Below, piece by piece: positions 58,319-64,000 of a DNA stretch of 64,000 nt; the first letter of the stretch is position 1, and the number at the start of each line of letters is the position of its first letter. A program made the position numbers and the translations under genes. The stretch lies in the NCBI RefSeq assembly GCF_015352455.1, contig NZ_JADKPN010000001.1, forward strand, positions 930,001-994,000, given 5' to 3'. Below the pieces are notes generated by a model. The model saw nothing but the letters and a program-made list of their open reading frames with translations, had not been told where the DNA came from and searched no databases. Source of the stretch: Nocardioides islandensis (GTDB lineage Bacteria; Actinomycetota; Actinomycetes; Propionibacteriales; Nocardioidaceae).

Positions 58319-58399
58319 GAGCTTCGGCGTCGTTCCCGCCGCTTCGGCGTCGTTGCAACGACGCCAAAGCTCAGGGATACCCGCTCGAGCGGGTATCCC
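58319..58399. terminator. Tandem palindromes between convergent genes
   Basis: The first palindrome, 58341-58370, is GCTTCGGCGTCGTTG against CAACGACGCCAAAGC, 14 of 15 pairs. Its left arm is also duplicated at 58320-58334 (GCTTCGGCGTCGTT). The second, 58374-58399, is a perfect 26-bp palindrome (GGGATACCCGCTC and its complement). They lie between the small hydrolase and ppa genes and could serve as a bidirectional terminator. Confidence 0.8.
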
Positions 58400-58422
58400 G
58401 CCCCGCTGCGACCGGCAGTGAC

Positions 58423-58974
58423 CTACCGGTTCTCGCCCAGCGAGTCGTCGGCCAGGTTGGCGAGGTCGGAGCCGTGGCCCCGCTCCTCCTCGCGCTTGAA
58501 GGAGGCCCGTACCTCGGCCTCGGCCTCGTCGCGGCCGACCCAGTTGGCGCCCTCGACGGACTTGCCGGGCTCGAGCTCCTTGTAGACCTGGAAGAAGTGC
58601 TCGATCTCCAGCCGGTCGAACTTCGGCAGGTGGTTGATGTCGCGCAGGTGCTCCAGGCGCGGGTCGGACACCGGCACGCAGAGGACCTTGTCGTCGCCGC
58701 CGGCCTCGTCGGTCATCCGGTACATCCCGATCGCCCGCGACTTGATCAGGCACCCGGGGAACGTCGGCTCGCCGATGAGCAGCACCAGCGCGTCGAGGGG
58801 GTCGCCGTCGAGGCCGAGGGTGTTCTCGATGAACCCGTAGTCGGCGGGGTACTGCGTCGAGGTGAACAGCGTCCGGTCGAGCCGGATCCGGCCCGACTCG
58901 TGGTCGACCTCGTACTTGTTGCGGCTCCCCTTCGGGATCTCCACCAGGACGTCGAACTCCAGCACGGACGCCAC
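58423..58974 (-). CDS. ppa: Inorganic pyrophosphatase (cytosolic, family I)
   Basis: A 183-residue soluble pyrophosphatase. The active site is [20 protein letters not shown] (the DxDPxD motif of family I), with upstream [15 protein letters not shown] and [26 protein letters not shown] and [14 protein letters not shown] are also conserved. It removes PPi from biosynthetic reactions in the cytoplasm and thus competes with HppA for substrate. The GTG at 58974 places [11 protein letters not shown] near residue 5; a second GTG three codons later is possible. It is separated by 15 bases from the RTX-like pair on the same strand. Confidence 0.96.
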   Translation of the reverse strand: MASVLEFDVLVEIPKGSRNKYEVDHESGRIRLDRTLFTSTQYPADYGFIENTLGLDGDPLDALVLLIGEPTFPGCLIKSRAIGMYRMTDEAGGDDKVLCVPVSDPRLEHLRDINHLPKFDRLEIEHFFQVYKELEPGKSVEGANWVGRDEAEAEVRASFKREEERGHGSDLANLADDSLGENR

Positions 58975-58989
58975 TCTGCCAGACCTGCG

Positions 58990-59880
58990 TCAGCGCAGCA
59001 CATGGACGCAGGATGCGGACACGTCGTCGATGCGGTCAGCCCGGACGACGGTCTTGTCCGACGCGCAGGTCACGACGTCACGGTCGCCGTCGACGGCGTC
59101 GACCAGCCGGGTGAACGACCCACCCGTCAGCACGTCCTCACCCCGTCCGCCGACGAGGTGTACGCCGCGGCGCAGGGTGTCCGCCCCGGGGCCGCCTCGT
59201 CCGGTCTGCCGACGCGCGAGGCTGATCTGGTCGTTGCCCGTGCCGCCCACCACCACGAGCTCGGTCCCGGGCTCGACGTCCAGGGCGAAGCCGTCGTCAC
59301 CGGCACCGAGGAGGACCCTCGCCGGGCCGGGCCCGTGGGGGCCGTGCACCGCTTGGTGGACGGAGCTGAGCTCGAACCGGTCGTCACCACCGTGGAGGCG
59401 GACGACCAGGGAGAGCCGCCCGTAGTCGTAGGGCTCCCACACCGCCACGTCGCGCCCGCCGCGGCCGATGAACCGCGCCTGCGGGCCGTCGGACATCATC
59501 CAGCCGCCCCGCCGACCCGAGACCAGCCGGGCCGGCGGCGTCACGTCGCCCGACACGAGGAAGTGGACGCGGGCAGGGCCACCGTCCAGGACCACCAACG
59601 ACGGCTTGCCCCGGCAGGCGTACTGCCGCGGACCGTCCGGCAGGAGGAAGCAGTCGTCGCCGAGGTCGACCCTCCCGCGCACGTACGTCGTGGGCCCGCT
59701 GTCGGAGAGGGGCAGGTCGGGCGAGACCTCGACGCGCATCCGCCGGTCGCCCGGCTGGGCCGTGATCCGCAGGACGCCCTGGGTCTCGTACTCGCCCGTC
59801 GGCACGGCGTCGGCAGGGGCAGCGCCCAGGAGGACCGAGCCGACGACGGCGGCGATCACCACCACGGCCGACCTACGCAT
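58990..59880 (-). CDS. Secreted RTX-like (calcium-binding repeat) protein, paralogue 2
   Basis: A 296-residue exported protein with a signal peptide (residues 1-25, AVVVIAAVVGSVLLGAAPADA). The mature part starts VPTGEYETQGVLRITAQPGD, a block shared with the neighbouring paralogue. Scattered Gly-Asp repeats of the RTX/hemolysin type follow: LLGAGDDGF, VVGGTGNDQIS, GRGGPGADTLRRG and LVGGRGEDVLTGG. They probably bind calcium. The end VVTCASDKTVVRADRIDDVS and a final Cys suggests a disulfide-closed cap. The start overlaps the paralogue's stop by 8 bases. Its function outside the cell is unknown. Confidence 0.85.
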   Translation of the reverse strand: MRRSAVVVIAAVVGSVLLGAAPADAVPTGEYETQGVLRITAQPGDRRMRVEVSPDLPLSDSGPTTYVRGRVDLGDDCFLLPDGPRQYACRGKPSLVVLDGGPARVHFLVSGDVTPPARLVSGRRGGWMMSDGPQARFIGRGGRDVAVWEPYDYGRLSLVVRLHGGDDRFELSSVHQAVHGPHGPGPARVLLGAGDDGFALDVEPGTELVVVGGTGNDQISLARRQTGRGGPGADTLRRGVHLVGGRGEDVLTGGSFTRLVDAVDGDRDVVTCASDKTVVRADRIDDVSASCVHVLR

Positions 59881-60790
59881 GGAGCACCACCCGACACCCG
59901 GAGACGCGGTCGACCGGGTCCGCATGCACGACGGTCCGCCGCGACAGGCAGGTGACGGAGTCGGCCTCCCCGTCGGCAGCACGGATGCGCAGGGTCTGCC
60001 ATCCGGCCGTGATGACGTCGCGACCGGACCCACCGACGATGAGCCGCCCGTTGCCGAGGATGTCGTCGCCGGGGCCGCCGTACGACGCGTCGTCCGAGCC
60101 CGCCTGCAGGTCGTCGGCCCCGGCGCGTCCGAGCACCCGCACCGGTGCCGGTCCGTGGACGATGCGCGCGCGGAACTTGTCGTCCCCGGCGCCGAGCCGG
60201 ATCACCGCCGGCGAGCCGTGCGGTCCGTGGAGTATCGCGCCCGTCCCCTGCAGCACGACGACGTCGTCGCCACGGCCCGTCGCGACCACGAGCTCACCGC
60301 GCTCCAGCGCGCTGCCCGAGCTGTCGTCGAGCCGGTAGGTGACCCGGTCGGGGCCACGCCGGCCGATGAACGTCGCGTGGCTGGCGCGCGTCACGAGGTG
60401 GCCGCCTCGCGCTCCGGCGGTCAACCGGGCCTCGACGTACGCCGAGTCCCACGCCTTGACGGAGAAGTCCGCGTGGGCCTGCCCACCGTCGAGCACCACC
60501 CGGTGAGGCGTGCCGTCGCACTGGTGGAAACGACCCTCGAGGCTCCCGCACGGCACGTCGGCGGTCAGTCGCACGTGGCCGACGACGTCGGTGTAGGAGC
60601 CGGGTCCCGGCGCCTCGCCGCCGTCGAACTGTTCGACGGCGACCTGGACCGTCCGGTCGCCCGGCGCTGCCACGATCCGGAGCGTCCCCCTGTCGACGTA
60701 GGTGCCGGTGGGTACGGCGTCGGCCGGCGGCGCGACGGCGAGCATCGTCATCGCCGCGGCCACGGAGCACCACCGCCAGGACCGCACCAT
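59873..60790 (-). CDS. Secreted RTX-like (calcium-binding repeat) protein, paralogue 1
   Basis: A 305-residue exported paralogue of the next gene. The signal peptide is residues 1-25 (ending PPADA). The mature start VPTGTYVDRGTLRIVAAPGD matches VPTGEYETQGVLRITAQPGD of paralogue 2. Gly-Asp repeats include VATGRGDDVVVLQG, RLGAGDDKFRA, YGGPGDDILGNG and VGGSGRDVITAG. The C-terminus SVTCLSRRTVVHADPVDRVS and a Cys again match. The ATG at 60790 is fixed by GGGGGAGG six bases upstream. It diverges from the dacB-like gene with 75 bases between. Confidence 0.85.
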   Translation of the reverse strand: MVRSWRWCSVAAAMTMLAVAPPADAVPTGTYVDRGTLRIVAAPGDRTVQVAVEQFDGGEAPGPGSYTDVVGHVRLTADVPCGSLEGRFHQCDGTPHRVVLDGGQAHADFSVKAWDSAYVEARLTAGARGGHLVTRASHATFIGRRGPDRVTYRLDDSSGSALERGELVVATGRGDDVVVLQGTGAILHGPHGSPAVIRLGAGDDKFRARIVHGPAPVRVLGRAGADDLQAGSDDASYGGPGDDILGNGRLIVGGSGRDVITAGWQTLRIRAADGEADSVTCLSRRTVVHADPVDRVSGCRVVLHA

Positions 60791-60865
60791 CCGTACCTCC
60801 CCCAAGGTCCGCCTACCCTACTGATGCCCGTACGGGCGGAACGGTTCGTCCGGGAGGAGACCAGG

Positions 60866-62338
60866 ATGGCGGCGCGCCAGCGACGACGCCGGCCGACGAC
60901 CGTCGTCCCGATCGCTCTGGTGCTCCTCGTCCTGGCCGGCGGCGTCGCGTCGTACCAGTGGGACCTCGGCAACCGCTGGTTCGGCACGGGGACGCCGAAG
61001 GGGCCGGACCCGACGACGCAGCCGGCCGCCGTACCTCCCCCGCCCGGCGTGAGCATCCCGGCTCCGAGCACGCCGTCGGCCGTCGCGGTGGCCAGGGCGG
61101 AGGACCAGGACGGTGGGCTGGCCCCGCGCAAGGTGGCCCGCGTGCTGGCACCGCTGCTGGCGGACCGCGACCTCGGGCCGCACGTGGTCGCCCTGGTCAC
61201 CGACCTGTCGACGGGGGACGAGGTCTTCCGCGCCGGCGACGCCGCGCGGCCCGCGTCCACCACCAAGCTCCTCACCGCGGCCGCGGCGCTGCACGTCCTG
61301 GGCCCCGACCACCGCTTCACCACGAAGGTGGTGCTCGAGGGCCATGGCAAGAAGCGGCGGCTGGTGCTCGTCGGCGGCGGCGACCCGTACCTGGCCAGCA
61401 AGCCGGCCCCGAAGGGCGAGCCTGTCTACCCGCACCGTGCCGACCTGCGCACGCTCGCCCGGACGACCGCGAGGGCGCTGGCCGGCCAGGGAGTACGCCG
61501 CGTCCGGCTCGCCTACGACGACTCGCTGTTCACCGGGCCGCAGGCCAGCCCCCGGTGGGAAAAGACGTACCTGCCGGACGGCGTCGTCGCGCCCATCACC
61601 GCGCTGTGGGCCGACGAGGGCCACCCGGCCGACGGCTCCGGCCGGGTGGCGGACCCGTCGCTGACCGCGGCGACGTACTTCGCCGTCGAGCTGCGCGCGG
61701 CCGGCCTCGTCGTCGCCGGTGCGCCCGAGCACCGCGTCGTCGGCCAGGACGCCACGCCGGTCGCCGAGCTGAGCAGCCCGCCGCTGGCGGAGATCGTCGA
61801 GCGGGTGCTGACCGTCAGCGACAACGAGGCCGCGGAGGTGCTCGCCCACCAGGTGGGGCTGGCCACGGTCGGCCGGGCGTCGTTCGCCGGCGGGGTGAAG
61901 GGTGTCGCGCAGGCACTGACCGAGCTGGGCGTCCGGCTCGACGGGGACGAGTGGTACGACGGCAGCGGGCTGTCCCGGGACAACGAGCTCGACCCCGGGA
62001 CCCTCACCGACGTGCTCCGGGCCGCCGCCTCCACCGAGCACCCCGAGCTGCGCGCCGTCCTGAGCGGGCTGCCGGTGGCCGGGTTCACCGGCTCGCTCGA
62101 GTACCGCTTCGCCGACGTCGCCCCCCTCGCCCGCGGTCACGTGCGTGCGAAGACGGGCACGTTGCGCAACACCGCCGCCCTCGCGGGCGTCGTCACCGAC
62201 CAGGACGGCAGCTCGGCGGCGTTCGTGCTGATGGCCGACCGCGTGGCCCTCCTGAAGGGCACGGCGGCCGAGAACGCCCTCGACGCGGCGGCCGCCGCCC
62301 TCGGCGGTTGCCATTGCTCAGTAGGTGGCGCTGGGTAG
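60866..62338 (+). CDS. dacB: D-alanyl-D-alanine carboxypeptidase/endopeptidase, PBP4 (S13) type
   Basis: A 490-residue exported penicillin-binding protein. A basic N-terminus (ARQRRRRPTT) and one hydrophobic helix (about 12-30) form a signal anchor, then a Pro/Thr-rich linker. The active-site motifs are SxxK in RPASTTKLLTAAAAL (Ser131, Lys134), SxN in TVSDNEAAEVL (Ser318) and KTG in VRAKTGTLRNTAAL (Lys429). It trims or cuts peptidoglycan stem peptides outside the membrane. GGGAGGAG 8 bases before the ATG at 60866 fixes the start. It is followed after nine bases by the metalloprotease gene, the usual order before tilS in actinobacteria. Confidence 0.93.
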   Translation: MAARQRRRRPTTVVPIALVLLVLAGGVASYQWDLGNRWFGTGTPKGPDPTTQPAAVPPPPGVSIPAPSTPSAVAVARAEDQDGGLAPRKVARVLAPLLADRDLGPHVVALVTDLSTGDEVFRAGDAARPASTTKLLTAAAALHVLGPDHRFTTKVVLEGHGKKRRLVLVGGGDPYLASKPAPKGEPVYPHRADLRTLARTTARALAGQGVRRVRLAYDDSLFTGPQASPRWEKTYLPDGVVAPITALWADEGHPADGSGRVADPSLTAATYFAVELRAAGLVVAGAPEHRVVGQDATPVAELSSPPLAEIVERVLTVSDNEAAEVLAHQVGLATVGRASFAGGVKGVAQALTELGVRLDGDEWYDGSGLSRDNELDPGTLTDVLRAAASTEHPELRAVLSGLPVAGFTGSLEYRFADVAPLARGHVRAKTGTLRNTAALAGVVTDQDGSSAAFVLMADRVALLKGTAAENALDAAAAALGGCHCSVGGAG

Positions 62339-62347
62339 GTTCGCCCC

Positions 62348-63388
62348 ATGACGGCGTCGGAGATGATCGACTGGGAGCTCGCGATCTCGGTCGGCACCCG
62401 CCTGGCCGGGCCGGGTCCCGACATCAGCCGGGACGAGGCCCGCGCCGTCGTCGCCGAGCTCCGCGAGGACGCCGGCCGGTCGACGTCGCTGGTGCGCGAG
62501 TACACCGGGCTCGTCGCCGCCGAGAAGACCGCGCCGCTGTACGTCGTGGACCGCCCCGGCTGGATCCGCGCCAACACCGAGAGCTTCGACGTCCTGCTCT
62601 CGCCGATGGTGGCGAAGATGACGGAGAAGAAGGGCCCGCCCACCGGCGTCAGCAAGGCCGTCGGCTCGCGGGTCACCGGCGCCGAGGTGGGCGCCGTGCT
62701 CGGCTTCCTCGGCGGCAAGGTGCTGGGTCAGTTCGACCCGTTCCGCGACCCGGCCGGCCGCCTGCTGCTCGTGGCACCGAACATCGTGCACGTCGAGCGC
62801 GAGCTGGGCGCGAACCCCACGGACTTCCGGCTCTGGGTCTGCCTGCACGAGGAGACCCACCGTGTGCAGTTCACCGCGGTGCCCTGGATGCGCGACCACC
62901 TGTTCGGCCAGATCGAGCGGCTCGCCGACCAGCTGGAGCCGACCAAGCTCCTCGACGACGGGCTCCGGCGCCTGGTCGAGGCGACCCGCGGCGGTCCCGA
63001 CGGGCAGCGCGGGTCGCTGCTCGACGTGCTGGGCACGCCCGAGCAGCGCGAGATCATGGACCACCTCACCGGTGTCATGTCGTTGCTCGAGGGCCACGCC
63101 GATGTCGTGATGGACGGCGTCGGCCCGTCGGTCATCCCGTCGGTCGCGGAGATCCGCAAGAGGTTCAACACCCGCCGCAAGGGCGCCGGCCCGCTCGACC
63201 GGTTCCTGCGCCGTGTGCTCGGGCTCGACGCCAAGATGGCCCAGTACCGCGACGGCGCGAAGTTCGTCCGGGGTGTCGTCGACAAGGTCGGCATGGCCGA
63301 CTTCAACGTCGTCTGGCAGGACCCCGCCCACCTGCCCTCCAAGGCCGAGATCGCCGACCCGGCCGCCTGGGTGTCCCGCGTGCTGTGA
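62348..63388 (+). CDS. Zinc-dependent metalloprotease, DUF2342/F420-neighbourhood type
   Basis: A 346-residue protein of the actinobacterial DUF2342 group, once labelled coenzyme F420 biosynthesis-associated and now as zinc-dependent metalloprotease. The HExxH motif is CLHEETHRVQFTAVPWM, and a likely third ligand is the Glu in SLLEGHADVVMDGVG. Near the N-terminus is WIRANTESFDVLLSPMV. The natural substrate is unknown. It overlaps tilS by four bases (GTGA) and follows dacB after nine bases, suggesting a dacB-protease-tilS transcript. Confidence 0.9.
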   Translation: MTASEMIDWELAISVGTRLAGPGPDISRDEARAVVAELREDAGRSTSLVREYTGLVAAEKTAPLYVVDRPGWIRANTESFDVLLSPMVAKMTEKKGPPTGVSKAVGSRVTGAEVGAVLGFLGGKVLGQFDPFRDPAGRLLLVAPNIVHVERELGANPTDFRLWVCLHEETHRVQFTAVPWMRDHLFGQIERLADQLEPTKLLDDGLRRLVEATRGGPDGQRGSLLDVLGTPEQREIMDHLTGVMSLLEGHADVVMDGVGPSVIPSVAEIRKRFNTRRKGAGPLDRFLRRVLGLDAKMAQYRDGAKFVRGVVDKVGMADFNVVWQDPAHLPSKAEIADPAAWVSRVL

Positions 63389-64000
63389 GCGGTCCGGCTC
63401 CCACGGTTGCGGCGACGAGGGTCGCCGTACGCCGTGCGCTCGCGGCCGCCGATCTCGGCAGCGCCCCGGTGCTCGTCGCCTGCTCCGGCGGGGCGGACTC
63501 CTTGGCCCTGCTGGCCGCCGCCGTGTTCGAGGCGCGCCAGCGGCCGTGGCCGGTCGTCGGCGTGACCGTCGACCACGCCCTGCGCGACGACTCCTCGGAG
63601 GTGGCCACCCGCGTTGTGGGCCAGATGGCCGCGCTGGGGGCCGACGAGACAGCGGCCATCCGGGTGAGCGTGACCGCCGAGGGCCAGGGGCTCGAGGCGG
63701 CCGCGCGCCAGGCCAGGTACGCCGTGCTCGAGGAGATCGCCGAACGCTTCGGGTCGACGACTGTGCTCCTCGGGCACACCCGCGACGACCAGGCCGAGAC
63801 GGTGCTGCTCGGCCTGGCCCGCGGGAGCGGCGCCCGGGCGCTGGCCGGGATGCGACGGGAGTACGGCGTGTTCCTGCGGCCGTTCCTCGGCGTGACCCGC
63901 GAGCAGACCGAGGCGGCGTGCCGCGAGCAGGGCATCGAGTGGTGGACCGACCCCGCCAACGCGGACCCGCGGTTCACGCGCACCCGGGTGCGCGATGTGG
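63385..64000 (+). CDS. tilS: tRNA(Ile)-lysidine synthase, N-terminal part
   Basis: The first 205 residues of TilS, cut by the window end. The enzyme adds lysine to C34 of tRNA-Ile(CAU), changing codon reading from AUG to AUA. The PP-loop is LVACSGGADSLALLAA (residues about 32-47). GVTVDHALRDDSSEVA and VLLGHTRDDQAETVLLGLARGSG are the next conserved blocks, and the REQGIEWWTDPANADPRFTRTRVR segment (ending TDPANADPRFTR) holds the usual D-P-x-N motif. The GTG at 63385 overlaps the metalloprotease stop. It is essential in most bacteria. Confidence 0.96.
   Translation, partial: MSGPAPTVAATRVAVRRALAAADLGSAPVLVACSGGADSLALLAAAVFEARQRPWPVVGVTVDHALRDDSSEVATRVVGQMAALGADETAAIRVSVTAEGQGLEAAARQARYAVLEEIAERFGSTTVLLGHTRDDQAETVLLGLARGSGARALAGMRREYGVFLRPFLGVTREQTEAACREQGIEWWTDPANADPRFTRTRVRDV

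Noticed and set aside
59468..62338. Extension of the PBP4 gene upstream to 59468
   Set aside because: The extra 466 codons cover the RTX-like genes on the other strand. The signal anchor and GGGAGGAG site fix the start at 60866.
1..64000. Prophage, IS element or integrated island
   Set aside because: No transposase, integrase, phage structural genes or tRNA-anchored direct repeats were seen. The single tRNA-Thr is flanked by ordinary genes.

Overview
The window is chromosomal DNA of a high-GC actinobacterium. Gene families, gene order (ssd-tad cluster beside a DEAH helicase, H+-pyrophosphatase, topA, tmk-holB, tilS) and heavy GTG-start use with 4-base overlaps point to Nocardioides or a close relative in the Nocardioidaceae. 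The genus is an inference; no rRNA gene is present to fix it.

Layout. 0-8 kb: the end of a HAD phosphatase gene, then a compact ssd-tadA-tadB-tadC-pilin-tadE-tadE-like operon for a Tad/Flp-type pilus or secretion machine. Facing it are a small membrane protein and an MrfA/YprA-like helicase. 8-24 kb: a STAS anti-anti-sigma factor, hppA, an RNA/DNA methyltransferase, an MFS exporter, topA, a calcium/cation exchanger, a Tat-exported 5'-nucleotidase, tmk, holB, a secreted TAP-like peptidase and a LysR regulator. 24-34 kb: tRNA-Thr(CGU), a TylF-like methyltransferase, small hotdog, DJ-1 and S1C protease genes, and an MFS/TetR pair with a clear operator.

33-48 kb is an accessory-type stretch of short operons with many regulators. 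It holds an Rrf2 regulator divergent from a NIPSNAP gene, an ECF42 sigma factor with its YciI/DGPF partner, and an ECF41 (SigJ-type) sigma factor behind the remnant of its usual carboxymuconolactone decarboxylase partner. Candidate autoregulatory ECF promoters are visible. There are also two double-domain VOC proteins, a glycosyltransferase, a Tat-exported haloperoxidase-like protein and a dehydrogenase fused to an NTF2-like domain. 48-52 kb: a TPP riboswitch and a thiBPQ-like thiamine transporter. 52-64 kb: a PAP2 enzyme, an NlpC/P60 wall hydrolase, a sulfotransferase, an acyl-CoA oxidase, cytosolic pyrophosphatase, two tandem secreted RTX-like paralogues, a PBP4-type carboxypeptidase, a DUF2342-type metalloprotease and the start of tilS.

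No IS element, prophage or CRISPR array was seen. The most unusual content is non-coding: a 69-bp palindromic element present twice, each time supplying the stop codon of the adjacent gene; a CIRCE-like operator before hppA; a 3+3 inverted array of 22-bp units before tmk; several other 70-80-bp dyads at gene ends; and ECF41/ECF42-type promoter motifs at the expected places.
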